Notes: a model not told the origin generated them from the sequence alone. DNA of 64,000 bases from DATBLZ01 sp036555065 (GCA_036555065.1 DATBLZ010000040.1:1-64000); one strand, 5' to 3'. Positions 43,373-53,423 are shown, numbered from the stretch's first letter. Made by a program: numbers and translations.

Positions 43373-44590
43373 TTAGACGACCTTGCCCATGTTGAAGATC
43401 GGCAGGTACATCGCGATGACGAGACCCCCGACGAGGACACCGAGAATCGCCATGATCAGCGGCTCGAGTAAGCTCGACATGCTGTCGACGGCGTTATCGA
43501 CCTCTTCCTCGTAGAAGTCCGCGACTTTGGCCGTCATCGCGTCGAGCGAGCCCGACTCTTCGCCGACGGCGACCATCTGATTCACCATGTTGGGGAAGAG
43601 CTCCGTATTCTCCATCGCGCGCTGGAGGCGCTGGCCCGTCGCGACTTCGTCGCGCATCCTGAGCACCGCCGTCTCGTAGACGATATTGCCCGTCGCGCCC
43701 GCGACTGATTCGAGCGCTTCGACGAGCGGCACGCCGGCCGCGAACGTTGTCGAGAGCGTGCGCGCGTAACGCGCGATCGCGGACTTGTTGAGGATGGGGC
43801 CGATGATCGGCACCTTGAGGATCGCACGATCGACGAAGTGCTGGACCGCGCGCGAGCGCCTCTTTGCATGAAAGAAGCCGAAGCCTGCGGCGACGGCGCC
43901 GATCAGCAGCAGGTATCCTTGCTCTTGCACGAAGTTCGAGATGTCGATGACGAAACGCGTAAAGGCCGGCAAGTCGGCGCCGAAACCCTGGAACAAGCTT
44001 TCGAACTCCGGAATGACGTAAATCATGAGGATCGCGGTCACGACGATCGCCACCACGATGACTGCCGTCGGATAGAAAAGGGCCTTCTTGACCTTCTTCT
44101 TGATGGCTTCGGTTTTCTCTTTGTAGGTCGCGATCTTGTCGAGCAGGGTCTCGAGCGCGCCGGCCTGCTCACCCGCGGCGACGAGATTTACGAAGAGATC
44201 ATCGAAATGCAAAGGGTGCTTCGCGAGCGCCTTCGCGAGCGACGTGCCGCCTTCGACGTCGACCTTGATCGCGAGGATCAGCTTCTGCATCGCCGGGTTC
44301 TCGTGCCCGGCGCCGATGATGTCGAACGACTGCACGAGCGGAATGCCGGCGGCCATCATCGTCGCCATTTGCCGCGAGAAGATCGCGATGTCGGCGGCCG
44401 TGACGCGGCCCTGCGGCTTCCAAAACGAGCTTTGTTTGCGAACGCGCGTCGCGATGACGCCCTGGCGGCGCAGCTCCGTGCGCACGGCCGCCTCGTTGAC
44501 GGCGACGAGCTTGCCCCTAACCTTCTTGCCGGCGCGGTCCTTGCCTTCCCAGTTGAAGGGCGCCTGTTTGATTGCAGCGGATTGGGCCAT
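43373..44590 (-). CDS. pilC: Type IV pilus inner-membrane platform protein PilC
   Basis: 405 residues with the duplicated GspF domain: FSRQMATMMAAGIPLVQSFD in the first half and ARTLSTTFAAGVPLVEALES in the second, plus three transmembrane helices, the last at the C-terminus (PLIMAILGVLVGGLVIAMYL). It couples the PilB motor to pilin assembly. Confidence 0.97.
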   Translation of the reverse strand: MAQSAAIKQAPFNWEGKDRAGKKVRGKLVAVNEAAVRTELRRQGVIATRVRKQSSFWKPQGRVTAADIAIFSRQMATMMAAGIPLVQSFDIIGAGHENPAMQKLILAIKVDVEGGTSLAKALAKHPLHFDDLFVNLVAAGEQAGALETLLDKIATYKEKTEAIKKKVKKALFYPTAVIVVAIVVTAILMIYVIPEFESLFQGFGADLPAFTRFVIDISNFVQEQGYLLLIGAVAAGFGFFHAKRRSRAVQHFVDRAILKVPIIGPILNKSAIARYARTLSTTFAAGVPLVEALESVAGATGNIVYETAVLRMRDEVATGQRLQRAMENTELFPNMVNQMVAVGEESGSLDAMTAKVADFYEEEVDNAVDSMSSLLEPLIMAILGVLVGGLVIAMYLPIFNMGKVV

Positions 44591-44627
44591 GAGTCAACGT
44601 CTCCCGTTACGCGTCCGGGGCGAAAGC

Positions 44628-46349
44628 CTATTCAATGGTAACTCGGTTGATTTCTTCGAGACTCGTAACCCCGTCCTTGACTTTCTTGAGCGCCGAGGTT
44701 CGCAGATCCGCGACTCCGTCGCGCTTGGCTTGGTCGGCGATCTGGATGGCGTTGCCGCCCTCCATGATGATGCGCCCGAGCGTCTCGGTGACGGGCATGA
44801 CCTGATAGATGCCGACGCGGCCCTTGTAGCCGCCGTTGCATTGTGCGCACCCCTTCGGGTGATACACCGTGACGCCTTCCTTGATATCGCCAGGCGTGAA
44901 GCCTTCCTTGAGCAGGGCTTCCTTCGGCACTTCGATGGCCTCTTTGCAGTTCTCGCAGAGGCGCCGTGCAAGGCGCTGCGCAATGATGAGGCTCACCGAG
45001 CTCGCAATCGCATAGGGCTTAACACCCATGTCGACGAGCCGCGTCAGGGTCTTCGGCGCATCGTTCGTGTGCAGCGTCGACAGCACGAGGTGGCCGGTCT
45101 GCGCGGCTTTGATCGCGATCTCGGCGGTCTCGAGGTCGCGTATCTCGCCGACCATGATGACATCGGGGTCCTGGCGCAAGAACGCGCGCAGCGCCGCCGC
45201 GAACGTGAGCCCAACCTTCGGGTTCACGTTGACTTGGTTGATGCCGGGCACGTTGATTTCGCATGGATCCTCGGCCGTCGAGATGTTGCGATCGGCCGTG
45301 TTGAGGATGTTGAGCCCCGTGTAGAGCGACACCGTCTTACCGCTGCCCGTAGGGCCCGTGACGAGGATCATGCCGTAGGGCTTGTCGAGCGTGTCCAAGT
45401 AAAGCTTCTTTTGATACTCCTCGTACCCGAGCGCGTCGATGCCGAGCTGGGCACTCGAAGGATCGAGCAAGCGGCAAACGACCTTCTCGCCATAAAGCGT
45501 CGGGCACGTGTTGACGCGGAAATCGATCGCGCGGTTCTTCGACAGGCGCATTTTGATGCGTCCGTCCTGCGGAACTCGCCGCTCGGCGATGTCGAGACGC
45601 GCCATGACTTTGAGGCGCGCCGCGAGTTTCATCGCGAGAGCCACGGGGGGCTTCGCGAACTCCGTCAAGACGCCGTCCTGGCGAAACCGGATGCGGAAGA
45701 CCTTCTCGTACGGCTCGAAATGGATGTCCGATGCGCCGCGCTTGATCGCGTCGACCATGACCTTGTTGACGAAGCGCACGACCGGTGCGTCCTCGACGTC
45801 GGCATTCGTAACCTCGGGGCCGATCTCGTCGTCTCCGGCGGAGACCTCGAGATTGTCCATGTCGAAATCTTCGGCCGACATGCTCGCCATCGACGTGTCG
45901 ACGGCCTCGATCGCGCGCGCGACTCGAGCCTCGAGCTTGTTGTGCTCGACGACGATCGGCTCGACGCGCAGCGTCGTCGCGAATTTGATCTCGTCGAGGG
46001 CCTGGAGGTTCGTCGGGTCGCAGACGCCGACGTAGAGGCGCTTGCCGCGCTGGAGCAGCGGCAGCACGCGATGCTTCGTTAGCAGCTTGTCGTCGACGAG
46101 CTTGACGACGTCGAGGTCGAGCTCGACGGCATCCAGGTCGAGCAGGGGCACGCCGAACTCGTGGGCGGCGGCCACGGCGATTTGGCGCGCGTCGGCGAGC
46201 TGATTGGAAACCAGATATGGAACGAGGTTTGCGGCTTTGCCGTCGATCGATTCTAGGGCGCGGCCCAAGGCATCCTCGGAAAGAATGCCGTCTTGAACCA
46301 GCCGCCGAGGCAGTCCAGTCAGGGGACCTTGGGTTGCAGTCGCAGCCAT
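44628..46349 (-). CDS. pilB: Type IV pilus extension ATPase PilB
   Basis: 573 residues. An N-terminal MshEN/GspE-N domain precedes the ATPase core, with Walker A GPTGSGKTVSLY, the Asp box EDPCEI, Walker B VGEIRDLETAEIA and His box LSTLHTNDAP. A tetracysteine zinc site (CENC and CAQC) lies near the C-terminus. It powers pilus extension. Confidence 0.98.
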   Translation of the reverse strand: MAATATQGPLTGLPRRLVQDGILSEDALGRALESIDGKAANLVPYLVSNQLADARQIAVAAAHEFGVPLLDLDAVELDLDVVKLVDDKLLTKHRVLPLLQRGKRLYVGVCDPTNLQALDEIKFATTLRVEPIVVEHNKLEARVARAIEAVDTSMASMSAEDFDMDNLEVSAGDDEIGPEVTNADVEDAPVVRFVNKVMVDAIKRGASDIHFEPYEKVFRIRFRQDGVLTEFAKPPVALAMKLAARLKVMARLDIAERRVPQDGRIKMRLSKNRAIDFRVNTCPTLYGEKVVCRLLDPSSAQLGIDALGYEEYQKKLYLDTLDKPYGMILVTGPTGSGKTVSLYTGLNILNTADRNISTAEDPCEINVPGINQVNVNPKVGLTFAAALRAFLRQDPDVIMVGEIRDLETAEIAIKAAQTGHLVLSTLHTNDAPKTLTRLVDMGVKPYAIASSVSLIIAQRLARRLCENCKEAIEVPKEALLKEGFTPGDIKEGVTVYHPKGCAQCNGGYKGRVGIYQVMPVTETLGRIIMEGGNAIQIADQAKRDGVADLRTSALKKVKDGVTSLEEINRVTIE

Positions 46350-46428
46350 GCGTTTCCCGGGCTAGCGTATCGTTCCGCTCTTACCCTTTGACAATAACCT
46401 CGGTACTTTGGCCGCTACCCCCCGAAAC

Positions 46429-46434
46429 TGTCAA
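46429..46434 (-). promoter_or_regulatory. Candidate -35 of the pilBCD promoter
   Basis: A perfect TTGACA on the minus strand, 80 bases before the pilB ATG. The -10 at 17-20 bp (AAAGTA region) is poor, so the promoter is tentative. Confidence 0.3.
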
Positions 46435-46480
46435 CAGCAGGGTTCTCCTTTTGTGACAGAGATTTGCGTCGTCCGGGCGC

Positions 46481-46516
46481 GAAAGAAAAAGGCCCTGTCG
46501 CAGGTGCGACAGGGCC
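46481..46516 (-). terminator. Intrinsic terminator of pilA
   Basis: GGCCCTGTCGC (46491-46501) and GCGACAGGGCC (46506-46516) form a perfect 11-bp stem with a 4-base loop. On the minus strand it is followed by TTTTTCTTTC. It starts 30 bases after the pilA stop, isolating abundant pilin mRNA from pilB. Confidence 0.93.
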
Positions 46517-46545
46517 ATTACGACTAGACGTTCAGACAGCTCGAA

Positions 46546-47040
46546 CTACGGGCGGCAGTTCGCCGGCAAATACTTGCCCAAAACGTTCGTGACACCGGCC
46601 GGCGCCGCAGCCGTGGGGATGCCCCCCTGCTGGAGAGCGACACCGGCGGGGACGGCGGCCGTGCCGCAGACCCACACGACGTCGAGATTCGGGCTCACGT
46701 AGGGCTGCATGGCCAACGTTTTGGTGGCAACTGCAGCGTTGGCTTGGTTGCCGTACGTGACCGTGATAGTCCCCGTGCCCACTACGACGCCAGTGACGTA
46801 CTTGCCAGAAACCACGCCCGTGATGCCCATGGCGGCGTTGTCAGCGGGCCAGAAACCCCGCTGCGCGAAGGTCTCGGCGACGCCGGCTTTGAGGGCGCCG
46901 ACCAACGTCAGACCTTCAGACACCTGCGAGCGGACGGTGTAGTCCTGATACGCCGGGATCGCGATCGCGGCGAGAATGCCGATGATGGCTACCACGATCA
47001 TCAACTCGATGAGCGTGAAGCCGCGTTGAATTTTCTTCAT
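46546..47040 (-). CDS. pilA: Major type IV pilin PilA
   Basis: 164 residues. A type III leader MKKIQRG is cut before FTLIELMIVVAIIGILAAIA, the hydrophobic assembly helix with Glu5 (type IVa). The C-terminal loop is closed by two cysteines (VWVCG and the last PANCRP). GGAG lies before ATG. It has its own sigma-54 promoter and terminator and is thus regulated apart from pilBCD. Confidence 0.97.
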   Translation of the reverse strand: MKKIQRGFTLIELMIVVAIIGILAAIAIPAYQDYTVRSQVSEGLTLVGALKAGVAETFAQRGFWPADNAAMGITGVVSGKYVTGVVVGTGTITVTYGNQANAAVATKTLAMQPYVSPNLDVVWVCGTAAVPAGVALQQGGIPTAAAPAGVTNVLGKYLPANCRP

Positions 47041-47113
47041 CCTAGGAACTCCTCAATGTTTACCCAAACACACACAAAAAAGCGCGACCAGCAGCTGGTC
47101 TAGGCATGGGGAG

Positions 47114-47129
47114 TGCAATCCCTGTGCCA
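47114..47129 (-). promoter_or_regulatory. Sigma-54 (-24/-12) promoter of pilA
   Basis: Minus strand TGGCACAGGGATTGCA is a full consensus: TGGCAC, 5 bases, TTGCA. It lies 74 bases before the pilA ATG. PilR, the activator for such promoters, is encoded 3.3 kb away and rpoN is also in the window. TGTC motifs at about 47147 and 47173 are possible PilR sites. The rest of the 228-base gap between pilA and the upstream gene shows nothing else I recognise. Confidence 0.92.
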
Positions 47130-47268
47130 TCTCGCGCCTCGATATGTCAACAACCCGGAAACGAGTGGACTTGTCGGCAATCACGGACAGAACGTTCGAC
47201 ATATTCCTCGTTGCGACCTCCTCGCGAAAGCCCGATATGAGTCACAAACTGACCAAAATTGGCACCGC

Positions 47269-50200
47269 TCAAGGCGTGCCCGGGTGCCGCGCCTGGGCGC
47301 CGCGGGCCAGCGTCAAGATGAGCTCGAGCTCGGGCGTCGTCTCGAACGCGCCGACGGTCGCAGTGCGGTTTTCCCATAGCTCGAGTGCTTTGTCGGGGCG
47401 ACCGCTCGAGTAGTGGCCGAGCATGGCTGCGGTCAGGGCATACCGGCGGCGCGCCGGCTCCGACGTGCGATCGAACTCGAGGACGCTCTCAGCGGCCGCG
47501 GCCATGCGCAGGGCGTCGCGCGCGGCTACGGCCCGATAGAGCGCGAACCACACGAGCGCGAGCGCGGAACGTTGCGTTCTGCAGCGCAGCGGCAGCACGG
47601 CATCGAGCAGCGCAGTCGCGGCATCGGCGTCCAAGCGCGCGAGCGTCGACTGGGCGAGGCTCTCGAGCCCGAGCAGCCACGCCTCCTCCGCTGCCGGCGA
47701 CTCGCAAAACCGGCTCAAGAGCTCGAGTGCAGTAATTGTCGGCCCGACGGACTTGGCGGCCGACCCAAGCGTGGCTTCGTCGCCGCCCGCGAGCACCGTC
47801 TGAATCGAGCGCGCGAGCGCAATGCTCATCGTGCGCTCGAAAGTCGGGTCGGGCGTGACCTTCCCGAGATCGAACGTGCTTACGCCGACCATTTCGAGCG
47901 CCGGCAACGAAGCGACGCTCCACTCGACGAACAGCGTCGCGACCTGTTGTTGAAACCGCGCTTTGCCCGCATTCAAGTCCAAGAACGGGAAGTAATCCGA
48001 ATTCACTGGAACCGCCGATTGCGCGAGCCAAGGCTTGAGCATCTCGGCAGTGCCGGTCTTGCGAACTAGAAAATCTTCGGCCGCGTGCAGCCCGACGCGC
48101 GCCGTCTCCACCCCGAGCGCGCCGCTCAATACTGTTTCGAACGACGGCTCACCGAGCGTTCCAAACGGCTTTGCGACGATGAGGATATTGATGTCGTCGG
48201 TGTTGTAGATGACATAGTCGCTGAAGTTTCGCGACAGCGCGCGGAGCACGGACAGAACGAGATCGTCGTTGAACTCGTAGAGCTGCAGCCACTGCACGAG
48301 GATTCCATCCTCGTTCAAGTAGTTGGGCACCGTGCGATAGAACTCGTCGGAGAAGAGGCTTGCAACACCGGATACCCAAGGATTCGACGGCTCCGCGACG
48401 ATGGCGTCGTACTTGTGATTCTGGAGCGAGAAGAAGGTCTTCGCGTCCTCGAGATGAATGACGCTGCGCGGATCACTGTAGGTGCGCTCGACGCGCTCTC
48501 CGAACCCCTGTGCCGCCTCGATCATGGCGGCCTCGATCTCGATGGTATCGACCCGGTCGAGGCGGTCGTGCGCGAGCAATGTGTGCGTCGTCAGCCCCGA
48601 CCCCAAGCCGATATTGGCTATTTCCCGCGCTGCGGGGTTGTAGGCGAGCGGCAACGTCGCGGCCATGACCATTGTGATCTCGTCGGTCGCGCTCGGCTGC
48701 GCGGGGTCCATCTGGATGGACGCATCGGGTTTGCCGTTGGTCGCGAGAGTGATCTGCGAGCCGTACGCAAAGAGACTCACGCTTGCGGTCTTGCCGTCCT
48801 TGTAATAGAGGACGCGTGCGTCGCCCCTGTCGGCGCGTCCGTAACGGTAGACGCCCGAGGCCAAGCGCTTCGGCTCGAGATCGACGCCAGTGACGACGAG
48901 AGCAATGGCTGCCAAGCCGACGAGGGCGCCGCGGAGCGCGGAGCTCGGGACGCGGCGTTCCTGGCTCCGAGAGAGCAGCACTATCCCGAGCGCGATATCG
49001 AGCGCCGCACCGAGCCCGATCAAATACTTCAAGCCGAGCAGCGGCATGCCGATGTGGACGGCGAACAGCACGCCGGCGATGGCGCCGAGCGTATTAGCGG
49101 CATAAATTCGTCCGATCGCCTGCTCGCCGTGCCGGCCGCGCAGCAGCACGTACGTGAACAACGGCAGCGTCATGCCTGCCAAGAAGGTCGTCGGAACCAT
49201 GATCGCGAGCGCGATGCCGTGACTCGCTGCGGTGAATAGGTTATAGCCGACGTCGGTGCGTTGTAGCCCAGCGACGAGTGCCGCCATCCAATCGAACGTC
49301 TGCACGTAGAGGGGCACGGTCAGAATCGCCATCGCGCCCATGAGGACCTGCACCCACCCCGCGAAGGCGACAGGATCGCCGATCCCGTCGATGCGCCGCT
49401 TGATCCAGAGGCCGCCGAGCGCCAATCCAGTGATGAACGCGCTCAACATGAGCTCGAACGAGTGGGTCGTGGCGCCGAGGACGAGGCTCAGCATGCGGAT
49501 CCAGCCGATCTCGTAAATGAACGACGCCGCACCCGTGATGCCCGCGGCTGCGAAAAAGAGAATCGCGAGCGCGCCGTCGGAGGTCATGGCGCCCGACCCC
49601 GACGCTCTGGCGGGCGGGGCTTCAGCGGCCGGATCGAGCCGCACGAGCACGAACACGACAAGGGCGAGTGCGATATTGAGCAGGCCCGCCGTCATGATCG
49701 CTCCCGGCAGACCGACCACACCGACGAGCCAGAATCCGCTCACGAGCACGCCGATCGCGGCGCCGACGCTATTCGTGAAATAGAGCATCGAAAGCGTTTC
49801 GCCCGGGTGCTGCGGATAGCGGCGAATGATTCCCGTCGTCATCAAGGGAAATGTCATGCCGAGGAGCACGGACTGGGGGACGATCAAGGCCGCCGCGGCG
49901 GTCCATTTGAGGAATCCCGCGAGCACGGGCGCCTCGAGCGAGGGCAGCAGCGAGAAATAGAAGGCGTCGGAAAGCGATACGAACGTTGCGTGAAACAGGA
50001 GCGCAATGACACCGATGACGCCCTCGACGAGCGCGTAGACGAGAATCGGCAGACGGAAGCGCTCGGAGAATCTCGCGGACAACCAGGACCCGAGCGCGAG
50101 GCCGCCCATGAAAATGATGAGCACGAGCGATTGCGCGTACGCGGCGTGGCCGAGGAAGAGCTTGAGGTAGTGGGACCAGATCGACTCGTATATGAGCCCC

Positions 50201-50298
50201 GAGAAGCCTGAAATCGTGAAGATCGCGTAGAAGACCCACTTCGGCGGGGCACTCTCGAGCTTGATCCCTACACCGGTCGCGTCCGTCGGTCCGTTCAT
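47269..50298 (-). CDS. Large multispanning membrane protein with spermidine-synthase-like domain
   Basis: 1009 residues. Two related membrane halves (roughly residues 20-230 and 245-450) each begin with a similar motif (FSGLIYESIWSHYLKLFLG and AASFIYEIGWIRMLSLVLG) and hold 5-7 helices. A soluble domain from about residue 470 has the SAM-binding fold of spermidine synthases: IGLGSGLTTHTLL, VDTIEIEAAMIEAA and DAIVAEPSNPWVSG. The last 200 residues look helical. It belongs to the fused MFS/spermidine-synthase-like proteins of unknown function. The glycine motif is GLGSG, not the GGGDG of true aminopropyltransferases, so polyamine synthesis is not assured. It lies between pilA and pilR, facing the same way. 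Confidence 0.85.
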   Translation of the reverse strand: MNGPTDATGVGIKLESAPPKWVFYAIFTISGFSGLIYESIWSHYLKLFLGHAAYAQSLVLIIFMGGLALGSWLSARFSERFRLPILVYALVEGVIGVIALLFHATFVSLSDAFYFSLLPSLEAPVLAGFLKWTAAAALIVPQSVLLGMTFPLMTTGIIRRYPQHPGETLSMLYFTNSVGAAIGVLVSGFWLVGVVGLPGAIMTAGLLNIALALVVFVLVRLDPAAEAPPARASGSGAMTSDGALAILFFAAAGITGAASFIYEIGWIRMLSLVLGATTHSFELMLSAFITGLALGGLWIKRRIDGIGDPVAFAGWVQVLMGAMAILTVPLYVQTFDWMAALVAGLQRTDVGYNLFTAASHGIALAIMVPTTFLAGMTLPLFTYVLLRGRHGEQAIGRIYAANTLGAIAGVLFAVHIGMPLLGLKYLIGLGAALDIALGIVLLSRSQERRVPSSALRGALVGLAAIALVVTGVDLEPKRLASGVYRYGRADRGDARVLYYKDGKTASVSLFAYGSQITLATNGKPDASIQMDPAQPSATDEITMVMAATLPLAYNPAAREIANIGLGSGLTTHTLLAHDRLDRVDTIEIEAAMIEAAQGFGERVERTYSDPRSVIHLEDAKTFFSLQNHKYDAIVAEPSNPWVSGVASLFSDEFYRTVPNYLNEDGILVQWLQLYEFNDDLVLSVLRALSRNFSDYVIYNTDDINILIVAKPFGTLGEPSFETVLSGALGVETARVGLHAAEDFLVRKTGTAEMLKPWLAQSAVPVNSDYFPFLDLNAGKARFQQQVATLFVEWSVASLPALEMVGVSTFDLGKVTPDPTFERTMSIALARSIQTVLAGGDEATLGSAAKSVGPTITALELLSRFCESPAAEEAWLLGLESLAQSTLARLDADAATALLDAVLPLRCRTQRSALALVWFALYRAVAARDALRMAAAAESVLEFDRTSEPARRRYALTAAMLGHYSSGRPDKALELWENRTATVGAFETTPELELILTLARGAQARHPGTP

Positions 50299-50420
50299 GA
50301 ATGCCGCAGTCCCTGAGAATGTGAACAGATTATGTCTGATCCTGGGGTCGTCACGCGGGACTGCGTCTCACTTCCGGCAGGGCAGCCGGTGCGTGCCGTG
50401 CAGCGGCGGCCCGGACGATC

Positions 50421-51752
50421 CTAGGACTCGATCTCGAGCTTCTTGATGCGGTAACGCAGCGCGCGAAAGCTGATGCCGAGGAGCTTCGCGGCCGCGGTCT
50501 TGTTGTAGCGCGTTTGCTCGAGCGCTTTGACGATCGCATCCCGCTCGATGTGCTCGAGCTGCGACCCGAGCGTGCCTTCGCCCTCCAAGGCCTGGGCTTC
50601 GTCCTCGTCGGGGGCGGACCTGAGCTGCAAGTCGTCGACGTCGATCTCGTTGTCGGCGCAAAGGGTCAGCGCGCGTTCGAGGACGTTCTCGAGCTCGCGG
50701 ACATTGCCCGGGAACCGATAGCTCAAGAGAGCATCCTGCGCGGCCCGCGTGAGGCTCGGCTCGGACACGCCGAGCGTCGTGGCCAGGCGAGCGAGCACGT
50801 GGTGGGCGAGCAGCAAAACGTCGTCGCCGCGGTCGCGCAACGGCGGAACATTAACTTCGATGACGTTGATGCGGTAATAAAGGTCCTCGCGGAAGCGGCC
50901 TTCGGCGACGAGCTCGGCGAGCGCCTTGTGGGTCGCGCTCAGGATGCGGGCGTCGATCGGATACTCTACCGTCTGTCCCACGGGGCGGATCGCCTTTTCC
51001 TGAATCACACGCAGCAGCTTGACCTGCATGTGCAAGGGCAGATCGGCGACTTCGTCGAGAAATAGAGTGCCGCCTTCCGCGGTCTGCACGAGACCGACTT
51101 TATCGGCGACTGCGCCCGTGAAGCTGCCTTTCTTGTGGCCGAAGAACTCGCTTTCCATGAGCTCGGTGGGAATCGCGCCGCAGTTGATCGCGACAAAGGG
51201 ACCGTCACGTCGCGGGCCCGCCTCGTGGATCATGCGCGCGACGAGCTCTTTGCCGGTGCCCGACTCTCCGGAGATATGCACGGGAGCCTGGCTTCTTGCG
51301 ACCTTCGCGATCAGCGTGCGCACCTGTTCGATTGCCGCGGAGTGGCCGACGAGACCTTGGCTCGTTGCCGCACGCGCCGGCGTAATGCCTTTGAGCTTGA
51401 GCGCGGCCGTGACGAGCTTGCGTAGGTCGTTGAGATCCAGCGGCTTCGAGACGAAGTCGAATGCGCCGAGCTTGAGCGCTCGAACCGCAGCCTCGACGCT
51501 ACCGTGCGCCGTAATGACCGCGACGGGTGTGCCGGGCGCCTTCGATTGAATCCAATCAACGAGCTCGAGACCGTCGCCGTCCGGCAACCGCATGTCGGTA
51601 AGACAAAGATCGTAGTCGTCCTTGCCGAGCGCCTGCTTTGCGCTCGTGAGATCCGGACAGATGCGCGCGCTCACGTCCATGCGCTCGAGGGTAATGGACA
51701 AGAGCTCCCGAATATCGGGCTCGTCGTCGACGACCAATGCGATCGGCTTCAT
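50421..51752 (-). CDS. pilR: Type IV pilus response regulator PilR (sigma-54 activator)
   Basis: 443 residues: a receiver domain with the phosphoacceptor Asp in LCLTDMRLPDGDGLE, a sigma-54 AAA+ domain (GESGTGKELVARMIHEAG, GSFTGAVADKVG, the GAFTGA-loop variant GSFTGA) and a C-terminal Fis-type helix-turn-helix (RYNKTAAAKLLGISFRALRY). It activates pilA with RpoN. Six bp after pilS. Confidence 0.96.
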   Translation of the reverse strand: MKPIALVVDDEPDIRELLSITLERMDVSARICPDLTSAKQALGKDDYDLCLTDMRLPDGDGLELVDWIQSKAPGTPVAVITAHGSVEAAVRALKLGAFDFVSKPLDLNDLRKLVTAALKLKGITPARAATSQGLVGHSAAIEQVRTLIAKVARSQAPVHISGESGTGKELVARMIHEAGPRRDGPFVAINCGAIPTELMESEFFGHKKGSFTGAVADKVGLVQTAEGGTLFLDEVADLPLHMQVKLLRVIQEKAIRPVGQTVEYPIDARILSATHKALAELVAEGRFREDLYYRINVIEVNVPPLRDRGDDVLLLAHHVLARLATTLGVSEPSLTRAAQDALLSYRFPGNVRELENVLERALTLCADNEIDVDDLQLRSAPDEDEAQALEGEGTLGSQLEHIERDAIVKALEQTRYNKTAAAKLLGISFRALRYRIKKLEIES

Positions 51753-51758
51753 CGCGCC

Positions 51759-53423
51759 TTATTCACTGAGCTGCCAGCGCTTGAGGTCGGAAAATACGAT
51801 GCGAAAGAGACTACCGCCATCGGGGCGCGCGTGGTAGCGCAGCGTCGCGCCATTCCGCTCGCAGAGCTCGCGCGAGATGTAGAGCCCGAGACCCGTGCCG
51901 CCCGGCTGTCCAGTGTAGAACGGCTCGAATATTTGCTCGGTCCTGTCGGCGGGAATGCCCGGGCCGCGATCGGCGACTTCGAGGTAAGGTCGGCGCGAAG
52001 CGTCGAGGCGGCCGCAGTTGATCTCGACGGCGATTGCTCCCGCGGCCTTGCTTGCGTACTTGACCGCGTTGTCGCAGAGATTCCAGACGATTTGGTGAAG
52101 GTGCGTTCGGTCCATCTCGACCTCGAGCTCCTCGGTGTCCACGTTGACGCTGAGCGCAGCCTCGTAGAGCTCCTGCGTCTGCGTGAACTCCTTTGCAAAA
52201 TCTCTTGCCCAGGCGCACAGACGCACCCTCTGCGGATGCGTCTTGTCGCGCTTCGAGAGTGCGAGCACGCTTTCGACGATTTGGCTCACGCGCCGGGAAT
52301 TAACGCGGATGATGTCTGTGAGCCGCCGCTCGGCCGGTGCGATCGACGGCGACTCGGCGAGCAATTGTCCCGCATGGCTCAGCGCGCCGAGAGGATTGCG
52401 AATCTCGTGGGCAATGCTCGCGCTCAAGCGCCCGAGCGCCGCGAGCTTCGTCTGTTGCACGCGCTCGGCGATCAAGGACATATCTTCGAGGAAGACGACG
52501 ACTCCGTCGTTTCGGCCGGAGCCGAGCGCCGCAAAATGCGGCGCGATGCCCGGGCCCATATCCTTGCCGTCCATGACGATCGTGGTCCCGCCGAGATCGT
52601 CGCCGAAGGCGCGCCAGCGTTGTAGCCGCTCGGCGAGCGGCCCGGATAAGCTCGCGAGCTCGGCGCCGCTCGTCGGCAGCGCCCCAAGCAGCTTGCCTGC
52701 CGACTCGTTGATGAGTCTCACGCGGTCGTTCGCGTCGACGACGACGATGCTCTCGCGCAAGTGCTGAATGATGTAGTCATTGAGCTCCTCGAGATTCTGC
52801 AGATCGACTCCGCGCTGCTCGGCGAGTGCCTCCGTCTCGACGATGCGGCGGCGCAAGAGCTGCACCACGCCCGTAATCACGAAAATCACGGCGCCGAGAA
52901 TGCCGGTCTGCGCATACTCGGCTGTCCCCGTGATGCCCTGGAGTTGAGCGAACGTTTGCTCGGCCAAGAGCGCAAACGTCGCGAAGGAGGCAAAAAGGAA
53001 CGCGCGGTCCGCGGGTAGCAGCAGCGCGAGGCCGCCAATCGAAACGATGAGGAGGCCCCCGAGGCCGCTGTCGACGCCGCCGCTCGAGTGAACGAGCGTG
53101 ACGACGGCGAGCACGTCGATGCCCCCTTGCGCGAAGACGTGGACCGATCTTGAGAGCTTGCGGCTGCGTAGCAACCAGGCTTCGATGACCCCGAATGCGA
53201 GCAATCCGTATAGCACGAGATGCGCAAGGCGCGGATCGGTATCCCCGATGATGCGCGGATCGGTGATCAAGAACACGAACGCCAGAAACGTGGCCGCGAG
53301 CGCGAGCCTGAAGAGATTCAGGAGCACGAGCACACGCCAAGCGAACTCGTCTGCGGACGCGCCCTGGCCGGGCAGCGCGTGCGAAATAACGCTCGGCGTC
53401 TCGGGCGCGGCAGCGATCGACAT
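51759..53423 (-). CDS. pilS: Type IV pilus sensor histidine kinase PilS
   Basis: 554 residues. Six predicted transmembrane helices (about residues 25-205), a PAS-like linker (IVVVDANDRVRLINESAGKLL), the H-box SASIAHEIRNPLGALSHAG, and the ATPase motifs VWNLCDNAVKYA, DRGPGIP and GGTGLGLYI. In pseudomonads PilS senses pilin in the membrane and phosphorylates PilR. The 112-bp gap to sucC shows no clear promoter. Confidence 0.95.
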   Translation of the reverse strand: MSIAAAPETPSVISHALPGQGASADEFAWRVLVLLNLFRLALAATFLAFVFLITDPRIIGDTDPRLAHLVLYGLLAFGVIEAWLLRSRKLSRSVHVFAQGGIDVLAVVTLVHSSGGVDSGLGGLLIVSIGGLALLLPADRAFLFASFATFALLAEQTFAQLQGITGTAEYAQTGILGAVIFVITGVVQLLRRRIVETEALAEQRGVDLQNLEELNDYIIQHLRESIVVVDANDRVRLINESAGKLLGALPTSGAELASLSGPLAERLQRWRAFGDDLGGTTIVMDGKDMGPGIAPHFAALGSGRNDGVVVFLEDMSLIAERVQQTKLAALGRLSASIAHEIRNPLGALSHAGQLLAESPSIAPAERRLTDIIRVNSRRVSQIVESVLALSKRDKTHPQRVRLCAWARDFAKEFTQTQELYEAALSVNVDTEELEVEMDRTHLHQIVWNLCDNAVKYASKAAGAIAVEINCGRLDASRRPYLEVADRGPGIPADRTEQIFEPFYTGQPGGTGLGLYISRELCERNGATLRYHARPDGGSLFRIVFSDLKRWQLSE

